A DNA stretch of 64,000 nt from Clostridium bornimense (lineage in GTDB: Bacteria; Bacillota; Clostridia; Clostridiales; Clostridiaceae): the NCBI RefSeq assembly GCF_018917145.1, contig NZ_JAHLOD010000009.1, positions 1-64,000 on the forward strand, read 5' to 3'. The translations under genes were made by a program, and so were the position numbers. Below are positions 1 through 9,309 of the stretch, in pieces. The notes below the pieces were generated by a model. The model was not told the origin of the DNA. It made no database searches and saw nothing but the letters and a program-made list of their open reading frames with translations. Each line of letters starts with the position of its first letter. Within the stretch, counting starts at the first letter, position 1.

Positions 1-78
1 CAATATCCGATACCAGAAAATAAGAGAATACTTGCTTATAAAGCAGAGTTAGAAGCAAAGAAAAAAAGAGCATCATGA
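1..78 (+). CDS. C-terminal end of an unidentified protein (partial)
   Basis: The first reading frame is open from base 1 to a TGA at 76-78 and gives 25 residues, beginning QYPIPENKRI and ending in a lysine-rich tail (KKKRAS). The gene starts outside the window. I do not recognise the family from this tail. A perfect 9-bp inverted repeat follows four bases after the stop, as expected for the 3' end of a real gene, which is the main reason for calling it. Confidence 0.55.
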   Translation, partial: QYPIPENKRILAYKAELEAKKKRAS

Positions 79-81
79 TAA

Positions 82-105
82 ATGCGACTAACAACGTAGT
101 CGCAT
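82..105 (+). terminator. hairpin after the partial first gene
   Basis: ATGCGACTA (82-90) and TAGTCGCAT (97-105) form a perfect 9-bp stem with a 6-nt loop just after the stop at 78. The run after it is AT-rich but not a clean U-tract, so it may be a weak terminator or a processing structure. Confidence 0.5.
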
Positions 106-218
106 AATCATATATCTTTTATTTATTTTGATTGTCTACTTGACAGGAGTCAGATCATTTTGTGTAAGCCCTTTTTTATTTCTAAGATTTTTAATTTTTT
201 CCCCAATTCTACTCATTA

Positions 219-584
219 TTATTTACCTTCAAAAAATTTTTTTTCACTTATTAGTTCTTCTTTCAGCTTAGCAAATGTCCAGTCTATTGAATTTGGTGTT
301 ATTGCTGCGAATATTGGTTTAGGCTTCAACACCTTTTTAACTAAGGTAATAGCTGTAGACATTTCTACTTGTGAAAGATTATTAAATATAATTATGGTTT
401 CTTTTGATTTAACCGCGTTAACACTTTTTATTGGATTATTTAAAATATCAGACATAATCATGTTTTCTACAGAATCATCTATAGCAGTACATGATGGTAA
501 TCTATTTTTACTAAGGAAACTGTTAATAAATAATATTTTACTAGGTTCTACTCCGTATACTAAAATATTTTTAGAAGAGTTCAT
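219..584 (-). CDS. DUF3783-like small protein
   Basis: A protein of about 121 residues, beginning MNSSKNILVYGVEPSK. I start it at 584 because AGGAG lies 7 nt upstream of this ATG on the minus strand; a longer frame reaching 605 has no ribosome-binding site. The pattern, a short beta-strand start followed by a serine/threonine-rich regulatory-looking domain, resembles the DUF3783 family, which has no known biochemical role. There is no signal peptide or membrane segment. It lies 10 bp downstream of the cyclophilin gene on the same strand and is probably co-transcribed with it. The family assignment is from memory of the sequence pattern and is moderate only. Confidence 0.65.
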   Translation of the reverse strand: MNSSKNILVYGVEPSKILFINSFLSKNRLPSCTAIDDSVENMIMSDILNNPIKSVNAVKSKETIIIFNNLSQVEMSTAITLVKKVLKPKPIFAAITPNSIDWTFAKLKEELISEKKFFEGK

Positions 585-594
585 AAAATCACTC

Positions 595-1116
595 CTAGTA
601 TTCAATAATTTCTGGTTCTTCTATTGCTTCACCATTAGTGTCTACTGTCATACTTTCAATAACTTCTGGTACAAGTGGTGCATCATTGTAGTTAGTTTTT
701 ACATTTTCTACATCATGAACGAACTCGATACCTTCAATTACTTTACCAAATGCAGCATATGAACCATCAAGGTGTGGAGCACTTTCAGTCATAATGAAAA
801 ATTGTGAACCAGCTGAGTCAGGAGACATAGCTCTTGCCATTGAAAGAACACCTTCAGTATGTTTTAAGTCGTTTTTAAATCCATTCTTAGCGAATTCACC
901 CTTTATTGAATATCCTGGGTTACCCATACCTGTACCTTCTGGACATCCTCCTTGAATCATAAAACCTTTAATAATTCTATGGAAAGTTAACCCATCATAA
1001 AAATTCTTATCTATTAAAGAGATAAAGTTTTTAACTGTATTTGGAGCTAAATCTTTGTATAATTCTATTTTAACAGTTCCTCTATCTTTTATTTTCATAG
1101 TAACGATTGGATTCAT
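595..1116 (-). CDS. cyclophilin-type peptidyl-prolyl cis-trans isomerase
   Basis: This 173-residue protein is a single-domain bacterial cyclophilin that catalyses cis-trans isomerisation of Xaa-Pro bonds in the cytoplasm; no signal peptide is visible. Diagnostic motifs are FHRIIKGFMIQGG, which carries the catalytic Arg, then GSQFFIMTESAPHLDGSYAAFG and the FGKVIEG strand. An AAGGAGG lies just before the ATG at 1116. The length fits the short clostridial cyclophilins. A DUF3783-like gene follows 10 bp downstream on the same strand, suggesting a two-gene transcript. Sequence and family agree fully; only the in vivo clients are unknown. Confidence 0.95.
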   Translation of the reverse strand: MNPIVTMKIKDRGTVKIELYKDLAPNTVKNFISLIDKNFYDGLTFHRIIKGFMIQGGCPEGTGMGNPGYSIKGEFAKNGFKNDLKHTEGVLSMARAMSPDSAGSQFFIMTESAPHLDGSYAAFGKVIEGIEFVHDVENVKTNYNDAPLVPEVIESMTVDTNGEAIEEPEIIEY

Positions 1117-1193
1117 TACAAATACCTCCTTGAAATGTTATTTATATATTTTATACATATAATAAAGTTATTATACCATAGAAACATTAGGTA

Positions 1194-1290
1194 GGGCACA
1201 AGTATCAGGTATATGTCAGTGAACAGTTCACAGTTGTTGATGAAATTCCTTTTGGGGGAATTTCTGAAATTTTAAGTGGCTAATTTATTG
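1194..1290. repeat. dispersed GGCACA/GAAATTCC repeat, copy A
   Basis: This intergenic copy begins AGGGCACAAGTAT, has degenerate CAGTGAACAGTTCACAG, then the palindrome GAAATTCC...GGAATTTC followed by TGAAATTTTAAGTG. The same order of motifs recurs near 13260, 15007, 21865, 41415 and 46865. No reading frame is evident. Confidence 0.8.
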
Positions 1291-1313
1291 TGAATTAGTC
1301 TTGTGTCATAATA

Positions 1314-1352
1314 AAAAGAGCCATCGCTCTATGCGATAGCTTGAGGAGTTTT
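1314..1352 (-). terminator. terminator of the DUF4325 gene
   Basis: Read on the minus strand, AGCTATCGC pairs with GCGATGGCT across a short loop and is followed by a CTTTTTATT run, directly after the stop of the gene at 1356-1625. It belongs to a family of ATCGC/GCGAT hairpins seen elsewhere in the window. Confidence 0.7.
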
Positions 1353-1355
1353 TAT

Positions 1356-1625
1356 TTAAAAATTAGTACCTTTTATCATGCGATTAAAAGCATCAGGATT
1401 TTTTAAATTTGTTATTTTTATTTTATCTATAATAAAATTTCTACCTTTATTATAAATAAGGTCTGAAAATAATGTGAAAAAGAAGGTGGATGGAATTTTA
1501 TCCATTCCAGAAAAATCTAATTCTATATATTGTCCAATATTTTCGTGGATAATTTGTTTTAACAAAGTTGCGTCATCTTGAGATGTGTTTCCATCAGTTA
1601 TATTTTTAACAACTAACTTTACCAT
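1356..1625 (-). CDS. STAS-like domain protein (DUF4325)
   Basis: An 89-residue single-domain protein. The segment IELDFSGMDKIPSTFFF (about residues 34-50) matches the STAS-like DUF4325 pattern, a conserved acidic strand then a short loop and helix, resembling anti-sigma-factor antagonist folds. The conserved phosphorylatable Ser of SpoIIAA-type proteins cannot be assigned with certainty. GGTGAT precedes the ATG on the minus strand. It stands alone between its own terminator and murI. DUF4325 proteins sometimes occur near defence or signalling genes, but nothing here links it to a partner. Confidence 0.75.
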   Translation of the reverse strand: MVKLVVKNITDGNTSQDDATLLKQIIHENIGQYIELDFSGMDKIPSTFFFTLFSDLIYNKGRNFIIDKIKITNLKNPDAFNRMIKGTNF

Positions 1626-1693
1626 AGTACATCACCTATAATGAATTATGCTATTTCATTATAGTATACGTATGGCTTATTAGAATTGTTACA

Positions 1694-2473
1694 TTATTTC
1701 ATATTTAGATTTAATAAGTTTTTGCATAACTCATGTAGATAGTTATCATTAAGAGAATTAATAATTTCAATGTTGCCAGTAGTAGAGCTATTGTTAAGTA
1801 AATTTTTATCTTGTAATAAATGCTTTAATTGATTAGCTGTACCTTTTGAACCATCAAAGATTTTATCTTCATCAATTATTTTGCTAAGTTCCTTTTTTAT
1901 AAAAGGATAGTGAGTACAGCCTAAAACAACGGCACCGATATCATCTATATCAATATCTCTATATTTATTCATTAAAAATTTATGTAAATCATCACCTTCA
2001 AAGATGCCTTTTTCAATAAATTCTACTAATCCTGGACAAGGCATAGGAATTATTTTTCTTCCTTCGCTATAAGTAGATATAAGTTCATTGAATTTACGCA
2101 TTTTAAGAGTCATAGGAGTAGCCATAATTACTATAGATCCAGAAGTAGTAGATTCTACAGCTGGTTTAACTGCTGGTTCTATTCCTACGATAGGTAAATC
2201 TTTGTATGTTTCTCTAAGTGTGTTTATTGCTACAGAAGTAGCTGTATTACAGGCTATAACTAAAGCCTTAATTTTTTTATTAATTAAAAAATTTGCTGCG
2301 TTAAGAGTCAAATTCTTTATTTCGTTATCACTTCGCGTACCATAAGGTGCATTTTTTGAATCACCAAAATATATGTAGTTTTCATTTGGAAGAATTTTAT
2401 ACGCCTCTCTTAATACGGATATTCCACCAACACCTGAGTCGAAGAATCCTATTGGTAAATCATTTGTTTTCAT
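1694..2473 (-). CDS. murI: glutamate racemase
   Basis: This 259-residue enzyme interconverts L- and D-glutamate in the cytoplasm and supplies D-Glu for peptidoglycan. It shows IGFFDSGVGGISVLRE at the N terminus, the first catalytic cysteine in VIACNTATS (about residue 75) and the second in VVLGCTHYPF (about residue 187). Spacing and length fit MurI. GAGGTGAT lies upstream of the ATG at 2473. It is monocistronic by position, with a diverging HD-GYP gene on its upstream side. Confidence 0.97.
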   Translation of the reverse strand: MKTNDLPIGFFDSGVGGISVLREAYKILPNENYIYFGDSKNAPYGTRSDNEIKNLTLNAANFLINKKIKALVIACNTATSVAINTLRETYKDLPIVGIEPAVKPAVESTTSGSIVIMATPMTLKMRKFNELISTYSEGRKIIPMPCPGLVEFIEKGIFEGDDLHKFLMNKYRDIDIDDIGAVVLGCTHYPFIKKELSKIIDEDKIFDGSKGTANQLKHLLQDKNLLNNSSTTGNIEIINSLNDNYLHELCKNLLNLNMK

Positions 2474-2652
2474 AATATCACCTCTATTTAATAACTACTA
2501 GATAATTATACTACGTTAAAAAATATCTGTCATTGCTAAAGAAAAAATACTAAATCTCGATATATTGAAGTAAAGGCTATAATTATATTTAATTCAATAA
2601 TATATTAATTTATTGTATAAAGAGGAAAAAGACCTTAGGGGGAAAATAAGAT

Positions 2653-4212
2653 ATGGATAATCATGGGGTGAGCAAAAAGGAATTAGACAATAATAATATT
2701 CTCATAACATCAGAAGAAAATATATGGAAAGTATTAATAGTAAATATTGATCAAAACAACATAGAAAAAGTAAAGAAAAGTTTAGAGAATTATACATATC
2801 AAGGCAAGAAGATAAAAGTAATAGAGGTTAAGTCTCATAAAGAAGCCAAATATATTCTTATAAAAAATAGAGATATTTTGATATCAGTAGTAGGTTTACA
2901 AAGCGATACAGAAGAAGGAAAAGACTTAATAAAATTTATAAGAAGTAATTTAGAAAATGATCTTATGAGAATATTGACATTTATTTCAGATGAAGTAACA
3001 CTTACTTTTGATGAAATTAAGAGTTTGAATATTAATGGAATAAAGAATATAAAGAATATAACAGCTGATGAGATTATTTTAACAATAGCAGCTGAAATTA
3101 ATAATTTTTATGATAAGTATCTATTAAGTTATAGTAAAATGGGTCTAGAAAAGATAATAGAGAGCTCTGGTAAAGTATTTGAATTTGGAGAAATAAAAGA
3201 ATTTACATCAATGATGTTAGTTCAGTTATTCTCTATATTAGATTTTAATAATAGAGGAGTTATTGATAGTAATTCAGCTATAGTTGCTAGTAGCTTAGAT
3301 GAAGATTATGTTATCTTAGCTGCTGCAGGAAAGTTAAAAGATACTGTGGGCTTGAGTATAAAAAAAGCTTTAAATGAGGAAGAATTTGATCTTGTATATA
3401 AAAGTATAGCCTCAGAAAGTAGCCAATATAAAAATGATACTTTAGTGTTATACTTTAAAAATGATTTTGGAGTAAAGACTATTTTATATATAGAAAACTT
3501 AAAAGGATTAACAGATTTAGATATATACTTAGGAAATACCTTCTGTAGAAATGTATCTGTTGCATATGATAACATTTATTTAAATAATGAAATTGATAGA
3601 ACTCAAAAGGAAATTATATATACTCTTGGAGAAATATCAGAGACACGTTCTAATGAAACAGGACATCATGTAAAGAGGGTTGCAGAGTATTCTAAGTTAT
3701 TAACATTAAAATATGGTCTTACAAAGAGAGATGCAGAGATTATAGAACTTGCATCACCAATGCATGATTTAGGAAAGTTAGCAATTCCAGATGTAATTTT
3801 AAATAAACCAGGAAAGTTAACTTTTGAAGAGTTTAAAGTTATGAAAACTCATGCAGAAATAGGATATGAAATGCTTAAGAATTCAAATGATATATTGATG
3901 AAAACAGCAGCAATAATAGCTCTAGAACATCATGAAAAATATGATGGTACAGGATATCCATATGGTAAAAAGGGAGAAGAAATACATATTGCAGGAAGAA
4001 TAACGGCTATTGCAGATGTATTTGATGCTTTAGGATCTGAAAGAGTTTATAAGAAGGCATGGCCACTAGAAGATATTCTAGATTTATTTAGGAAAGAAAG
4101 AGGAAAACACTTTGATCCTGTATTAGTAGATTTGTTCTTAGACAATTTAGATGAATTTTTAGAAATACGAGATAAATATAAAGAAATATATCCAGAAGAT
4201 ATACAAAGGTAA
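2653..4212 (+). CDS. HD-GYP phosphodiesterase with degenerate receiver (DUF3369-type)
   Basis: A 519-residue cytoplasmic protein in three parts. Residues about 23-120 look like a CheY-type receiver (KVLIVNID strand). The middle, about 160-300, resembles DUF3369/GAF. Residues about 330-500 form an HD-GYP domain with HDLGKLAIPD, HAEIGYEML, EHHEKYDGTGYP and DVFDAL. HD-GYP domains hydrolyse cyclic-di-GMP, and the metal-binding HD and HHE elements and the GYP are all present. The receiver lacks the usual phosphoacceptor Asp: the strand reads ILISVVGL where an LxxD would be expected. Phosphorylation control is therefore doubtful. It precedes the csp-sleC germination genes by 80 bp, but no functional link is shown. 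Confidence 0.88.
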   Translation: MDNHGVSKKELDNNNILITSEENIWKVLIVNIDQNNIEKVKKSLENYTYQGKKIKVIEVKSHKEAKYILIKNRDILISVVGLQSDTEEGKDLIKFIRSNLENDLMRILTFISDEVTLTFDEIKSLNINGIKNIKNITADEIILTIAAEINNFYDKYLLSYSKMGLEKIIESSGKVFEFGEIKEFTSMMLVQLFSILDFNNRGVIDSNSAIVASSLDEDYVILAAAGKLKDTVGLSIKKALNEEEFDLVYKSIASESSQYKNDTLVLYFKNDFGVKTILYIENLKGLTDLDIYLGNTFCRNVSVAYDNIYLNNEIDRTQKEIIYTLGEISETRSNETGHHVKRVAEYSKLLTLKYGLTKRDAEIIELASPMHDLGKLAIPDVILNKPGKLTFEEFKVMKTHAEIGYEMLKNSNDILMKTAAIIALEHHEKYDGTGYPYGKKGEEIHIAGRITAIADVFDALGSERVYKKAWPLEDILDLFRKERGKHFDPVLVDLFLDNLDEFLEIRDKYKEIYPEDIQR

Positions 4213-4292
4213 TACTTTGTATATCTTTTTTGCTATTCTAAACAAAAATAGTGATGAATATTAATTAGTAAATCAATATTAATGAGGATATT

Positions 4293-7200
4293 ATGGAAAA
4301 AACTGAAGGTATAGTTAATTTACTTAATAGAGTACCACCAGCAGTAAGGTATAAGCTCTTACAATATTCACAAAATGAAATATATGGAGTTGGCAAAATA
4401 GAGTTTGTTGTTTTATACGGTATTAAGGTAGATGCAGTAAGGGAAAAGGTTGAAGCAATAAATGGTAGGTTAGAGGATTTAGGATTTGGTTTTGGTATAG
4501 TTACAATAGATTTTTCAAAGTTAGATGAATTTTATAATATAGAAGAAATTGATTATATAGAGCTACCAAAAACATTATTTGAAACAGCAGAGGCATCTAA
4601 TAGAGAAATTGGAGCCACTCAAGTATGGGAACAATATGGATTAAGTGGAAGTGGAGTAATAGTAGGATTTATTGATTCTGGAATAGATTATACTCATCCT
4701 GCATTTATAAATGAAGATGGTACTACGAGGATTGATTATATATATGATTTATCATTAGGTGGAAAAGTTTTTAATTCTGATGATATTAATAAGGCATTAA
4801 ATTCTAGTGATCCACATTCTGTAGTACCATCACAAGATGAAGTAGGTCATGGAACTCATGTAGCAGGAATAGCAGCAGCAGGAGGTAAAATAGATAAAAA
4901 GTATTATGGAGTAGCTTATGAAAGTACTATTTCTATGGTGAAGTTCACAAGAAGTGGCAAAACGTTATTTGGCAAAAGTTCACAACTAATGAGAGGATTG
5001 AAGTTTTTATTAGATAAAAGTATAGAGCTAGACAAGCCAATAGTAATAAATATAAGTTATGCTACAAATTCTGGGGCTCATGATGGCTCTTCGTTGTTAG
5101 AGCAATATATAGATACACTTTCTAGAATAGAGAAAGTAACTATTGTCATAGCTGCTGGTAATGAAGGAGAAGCTGCACATCATGTTGGTAAAAGTGTTCA
5201 AGGAACTGCTGAAATAGAAGAAACTTTCAATGTAGCAGAAGGAGAACAAGTGATAATATTACAATTATATAAACCGATTTTGTGGGATATATCCTTAGAA
5301 ATAAGATGTCCATGTAATGTTAATTCAGGACTTATAGCAATGAGACAAGGATTTTATAGCGGTAAGATTGGAAATAATGAATATTATATAAGTGTTTCAG
5401 GACCATTACCATTTTCTATAGAAGGAGATATATCTATAGCCATAGTAGGTGAGACTGAAGGCATTTCTGCTGGAGTGTATACATTATATATGACTATTGA
5501 AGGTGAACCAGGAGAATATAATATGTGGTTACCTATATCAGAAGCATTAAGTAAGGATACAAAATTTCTGAATCCCAATCCGTATAATACTGTAGGTATA
5601 CCGGGAACTGTAGAAGATGTCATAACAGTAGGTAGTTATAATATGGCAACAGGGGACGTTTCGTCATTTTCAGGTCGAGGAGGGCTTGTAGAAAAGCCAG
5701 ATTTATTAGCTCCAGGACAATCAATATTAGGACCTATACCTGATGGCGGATTAGATTCTCTTACAGGAACATCTATGGCTACACCACATGTATCTGGTGC
5801 AGCAGCTTTATTATGTCAGTATGGTATTGTAAAAGGCTATGATCCATATATGTATGGCAATAGATTAAAATATTTTTTGTTAAAAGGTGCAAGAAGAACT
5901 AGAGTAGATGTAGTTTATCCTAATACTACTTGGGGATATGGATTATTGTCATTGACAGGGGCGATGGATACTATTGTATCTAAGAGGGAAGTGCCATCTC
6001 AAGATGATGTAAAGAATAGTGCTAAAATTTGTGAAGAAAGTTTTTATAATGAAAAAAATTGGAGCCTGATTATTGAATACCAAGGAGAAGCACCACCACT
6101 AGGAGCTTTTGGTAGTACTTGTGCTGTAAGAATAACAGAAAACATAGCAGTAGTATCTTTGCCCTTTGATAATTGGAGTGATTATATAAGCAAAGGCACA
6201 GGAATAGTTTATTATGATAAGCCAACTATATATACATTAGAAGCAGTATCACCATTAGAATCAGCAAATATATTACAATTTCATGATGATATTTATTTAA
6301 ATTTAACAGGTAATGGAGTTATAGTAGGAATTATTGATACTGGTATAGATTATTTGGAAGAAGATTTTATAAAGGAAGATGGCACCAGTAGGATAATATC
6401 ATTGTGGGATCAAACTATATCAGGGGGAAAAGTGCCAAGTGGTTTTCCTATAGGTGCAGAGTATACAAGAGAGGATATAAATAAAGCTATCGAAGCCAGT
6501 AAAAATGGAGGAGATCCTTATAGTATAGTTCCATCTAAAGATGAAATAGGACATGGAACATCGATGGCTTCTATAATTGGTGCAAGAGGTGTAAAGGTTG
6601 AAGGTGGTGCACCAAATTGTGAATTTATTATTGTTAAACTTAAAGAAGCAAGACAGGCAATAAGAGACTATTATGGAGTTTCAAGAATTAATGTACCAAT
6701 GTATGAAGATGGAAATATAATAATGGGGTTAAGATACTTGGCTGACATGGGAAGAACTTTAAGAAAACCTTTTGTAATATTCTTTGGTTTAGGAACTAAT
6801 AGAGGTGGTCATGATGGAACAACAACAATGGAAAGATATATAGATCTTATAGGAGCATATAGAGGAGTAGCTATTGTAAAAGGAATGGGAAATCAAGGAG
6901 ATACTGAAGTACATGCAGCTGGAAAGATTGAAAAGACAGGGGATACTGCTGATATTGAATTAAGAGTTGGTCCTAATGAAGGTAGTATAGAATTTCAAAT
7001 ATGGATGTCTAAACCGGATAAGGTTTCTCTATCAATGGTATCTCCTTCTGGCGAAGTTATAGAAAAGATAGAAGCTAAGCTTATGCAGAGTCAAGAAGTA
7101 AATTTTGTTTTGGAAGGTACAAAAGCAGAAGTTAAATATTATATGCCACAGGAACTATCTGGTGATGAGATGATAGAAATTAGACTAATAGATGTAGTTC

Positions 7201-7808
7201 AAGGTATATGGAAGTTTAGACTTATAGGAGACAGTATTATAAATGGTGTTTATAATGCGTGGTTACCTCAAAGAGAACTTTTAGATCCAGAGACTAAATT
7301 TTTGCAATCTAATAATCAAACAACATTCACAATACCATCTTCAGCTAGATATATTCTTAATGCTGGATATTATAATCAAACATCAAATACAATAGTGGCA
7401 AGATCATCTAGAGGATATACAAGAGATGGAAGAATTGTTCCAGATGTAGTAGCAGGAGGTGTTGAAGTTTCTGTTATAGGTAAAGATGGAATTGTTTCTA
7501 CAATTACAGGATCTTCAGCAGCAGGGGCTGTTTTGGCATCAGCTATTATACTTATGATGCAATGGGGAATAGTGTATGGTAGGGATACTACTTTATATGC
7601 ACCGAAAATAGAAAATTATATCATAAGAGGTGCAAGGGAAAGACCAGGGGAAGTTTATCCTAATCCTACTACAGGATATGGAGAATTAGATCTTAAAGGT
7701 GTATTTAATAGTATGAGAGGATTTGTTTTTAGGGAAAAATCAAATATCTTTATTCGATATCCTAGTGAATTTGAGGCTGAAATTAATAAAACACATTTTT
7801 ATAGATAA
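4293..7808 (+). CDS. fused double subtilisin-like germination protease (Csp type)
   Basis: A 1171-residue fusion of two S8 subtilase units, each with a propeptide-like N-terminal region. Unit 1 has Asp128 (GFIDSGID), His186 (GHGTHVAG) and Ser494 (GTSMATPHVSG). Unit 2 has Asp682 (GIIDTGID), His754 (GHGTSMAS) and probable Ser1075 (GSSAAGA). In Clostridium perfringens and C. difficile, Csp proteases act in the dormant spore and cleave pro-SleC during germination; C. difficile has a comparable CspBA fusion. The pro-SleC homologue starts 43 bp downstream, supporting the same role. Unit 2 keeps triad-like residues but has lost the TPHVSG segment after the Ser, so it may be weakly active or a pseudoprotease. 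No signal peptide is seen. A GAGG lies before the ATG. Confidence 0.9.
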   Translation: MEKTEGIVNLLNRVPPAVRYKLLQYSQNEIYGVGKIEFVVLYGIKVDAVREKVEAINGRLEDLGFGFGIVTIDFSKLDEFYNIEEIDYIELPKTLFETAEASNREIGATQVWEQYGLSGSGVIVGFIDSGIDYTHPAFINEDGTTRIDYIYDLSLGGKVFNSDDINKALNSSDPHSVVPSQDEVGHGTHVAGIAAAGGKIDKKYYGVAYESTISMVKFTRSGKTLFGKSSQLMRGLKFLLDKSIELDKPIVINISYATNSGAHDGSSLLEQYIDTLSRIEKVTIVIAAGNEGEAAHHVGKSVQGTAEIEETFNVAEGEQVIILQLYKPILWDISLEIRCPCNVNSGLIAMRQGFYSGKIGNNEYYISVSGPLPFSIEGDISIAIVGETEGISAGVYTLYMTIEGEPGEYNMWLPISEALSKDTKFLNPNPYNTVGIPGTVEDVITVGSYNMATGDVSSFSGRGGLVEKPDLLAPGQSILGPIPDGGLDSLTGTSMATPHVSGAAALLCQYGIVKGYDPYMYGNRLKYFLLKGARRTRVDVVYPNTTWGYGLLSLTGAMDTIVSKREVPSQDDVKNSAKICEESFYNEKNWSLIIEYQGEAPPLGAFGSTCAVRITENIAVVSLPFDNWSDYISKGTGIVYYDKPTIYTLEAVSPLESANILQFHDDIYLNLTGNGVIVGIIDTGIDYLEEDFIKEDGTSRIISLWDQTISGGKVPSGFPIGAEYTREDINKAIEASKNGGDPYSIVPSKDEIGHGTSMASIIGARGVKVEGGAPNCEFIIVKLKEARQAIRDYYGVSRINVPMYEDGNIIMGLRYLADMGRTLRKPFVIFFGLGTNRGGHDGTTTMERYIDLIGAYRGVAIVKGMGNQGDTEVHAAGKIEKTGDTADIELRVGPNEGSIEFQIWMSKPDKVSLSMVSPSGEVIEKIEAKLMQSQEVNFVLEGTKAEVKYYMPQELSGDEMIEIRLIDVVQGIWKFRLIGDSIINGVYNAWLPQRELLDPETKFLQSNNQTTFTIPSSARYILNAGYYNQTSNTIVARSSRGYTRDGRIVPDVVAGGVEVSVIGKDGIVSTITGSSAAGAVLASAIILMMQWGIVYGRDTTLYAPKIENYIIRGARERPGEVYPNPTTGYGELDLKGVFNSMRGFVFREKSNIFIRYPSEFEAEINKTHFYR

Positions 7809-7850
7809 ATTCATATAATATTAAGGATAAATTTATAAGGAGTGCAATGC

Positions 7851-9218
7851 ATGGCTACAGGAGGATTTCAAGCAAGATTATTACTTGGTCAATCATATAT
7901 ACCTATAGATAATGGTAAAGTTACTATTACTGCAACTAATGAAGAAGGAAGCACTACAAAAGAGACAACACTTACAACAGATTCATCAGGATTAACATCA
8001 GTTATAGAGATAGATACACCACCTCTTTCAAATTCACAAAGTCCTACAGGTGGAAATCCATATTCATTATTAGATGTGTTAATACAAGTTAGTGGGTATC
8101 AAGATATATTCATAAAAGGAGTACAAGTATTACCTGATGTTACAGCTATTCAGCAATGTAATTTAACACCAGCTTCTGAAAATTCTAGAGTTGATGAAGT
8201 TATTAATATACCACCGAATGTTCAAGTGGGAGATTATCCAACAAAGATACCAGAGGATCCAGAAAAACCATTACCACCTACATCAGGATTAGTTGTTTTG
8301 AGAGAAGCTGTTGTTCCAGAATTTATAGTAGTTCATGATGGATCACCTAATAGTACTAGTGGAGCTGATTATACTGTACGATTTCAGGATTATGTAAAGA
8401 ATGCATTAAGTAGTGAAGTATTTGCTACTTGGCCTGATGAGACATTAAGGGCAAATGCTATATGTATAGTATCCTTTGCATTAAATAGAGTTTATACTGA
8501 GTGGTATAGAGGAAAAGGAAAACCATATCAAATAACTAACTCTACTGCATTTGATTTGGCGTTTACTTATGGTAGAAATATATACGATAATGTGGATAGG
8601 ATAGTAGATGAAGTATTTACTACGTACGTAAAGAGACCATCTGCAAAACAACCTTTATTAACTCAATTCTGTGATGGTAAAAATGTAAGTTGCCCAAATT
8701 GGCTTTCACAATGGGGAAGTAAATATCTTGGAGATCAAGGAAGAAGTTATGAACAGATATTAAGATATTATTATGGAGACATAGTTATTACACAGGCATC
8801 TAAAGTTGCAGGAATACCTAAATCATATCCAGGATATACTCTTTCAGTGGGAAGTAGTGGAGAACCGGTGAGAGCGGTGCAAGAATATTTAAATAGAATA
8901 TCTCAAAATTATCCTTTAATTAATAAGGTGGCTGTAGATGGAATATATGGTCAAAGTACTGCAGACTCAGTAAAAACTTTTCAAAATATATTTGGGCTAT
9001 CAGCTACAGGAAATGTAGATTATGCTACATGGTATAAGATATCAGCTATATATGTTGCCGTTACTAAAATAGGAGAATTGAGAAAAGACGTAAATAATGA
9101 TAATAAGGGATCATTAAATATTAGTGATGATTTTATTGAATGTGGTGAAGGTAAGTTTATATCACCGGTATTTACAACTAATGGTGTAGTTCCGGTATTT
9201 AAATATCCTATTGGATAG
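7851..9218 (+). CDS. sleC: spore cortex-lytic enzyme (SleC-like, proenzyme)
   Basis: A 455-residue protein resembling clostridial SleC, which hydrolyses cortex peptidoglycan during germination after Csp cleavage. An N-terminal pre-pro region (about 1-130, Pro-rich near residue 125) is followed by a catalytic SpoIID/SleC-like domain (about 150-320; ...ICIVSFALNRVYTEWYRGKG, TAFDLAFTYGRN). A peptidoglycan-binding domain follows (about 330-410; LSVGSSGEPVRAVQEYLNRI, VDGIYGQSTADSVKTFQ). I chose the ATG at 7851 because AAGGAG lies 8 nt upstream; an upstream GTG at 7842 overlaps that site. It follows the csp gene by 43 bp with no terminator between, so they are probably co-expressed. Confidence 0.9.
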   Translation: MATGGFQARLLLGQSYIPIDNGKVTITATNEEGSTTKETTLTTDSSGLTSVIEIDTPPLSNSQSPTGGNPYSLLDVLIQVSGYQDIFIKGVQVLPDVTAIQQCNLTPASENSRVDEVINIPPNVQVGDYPTKIPEDPEKPLPPTSGLVVLREAVVPEFIVVHDGSPNSTSGADYTVRFQDYVKNALSSEVFATWPDETLRANAICIVSFALNRVYTEWYRGKGKPYQITNSTAFDLAFTYGRNIYDNVDRIVDEVFTTYVKRPSAKQPLLTQFCDGKNVSCPNWLSQWGSKYLGDQGRSYEQILRYYYGDIVITQASKVAGIPKSYPGYTLSVGSSGEPVRAVQEYLNRISQNYPLINKVAVDGIYGQSTADSVKTFQNIFGLSATGNVDYATWYKISAIYVAVTKIGELRKDVNNDNKGSLNISDDFIECGEGKFISPVFTTNGVVPVFKYPIG

Positions 9219-9228
9219 AGGAAAATTT

Positions 9229-9279
9229 AAAAAAGGCTGTCGCATAACAAATGAGAGTTTGTGAGCGAAAGCCTTTTTT
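9229..9279 (+). terminator. terminator of the csp-sleC unit
   Basis: AAAAAAGGCT (9229-9238) pairs with AGCCTTTTTT (9270-9279), with an inner GTCGCATAACAAATG/TTTGTGAGCG arm. It lies just after the sleC stop. The same inner motif recurs in hairpins at 13668-13717 and 26926-26977. It can also serve the converging gene on the minus strand. Confidence 0.85.
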
Positions 9280-9309
9280 GCAATTCACGATTCACAATTG
9301 TGAATTGTA

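Noticed and set aside
160-762. 200-codon plus-strand frame over the DUF3783-like and cyclophilin genes
   Set aside because: It is antisense to two genes with good ribosome-binding sites and known motifs, and its own product is a low-complexity Phe/Ile-rich shadow.
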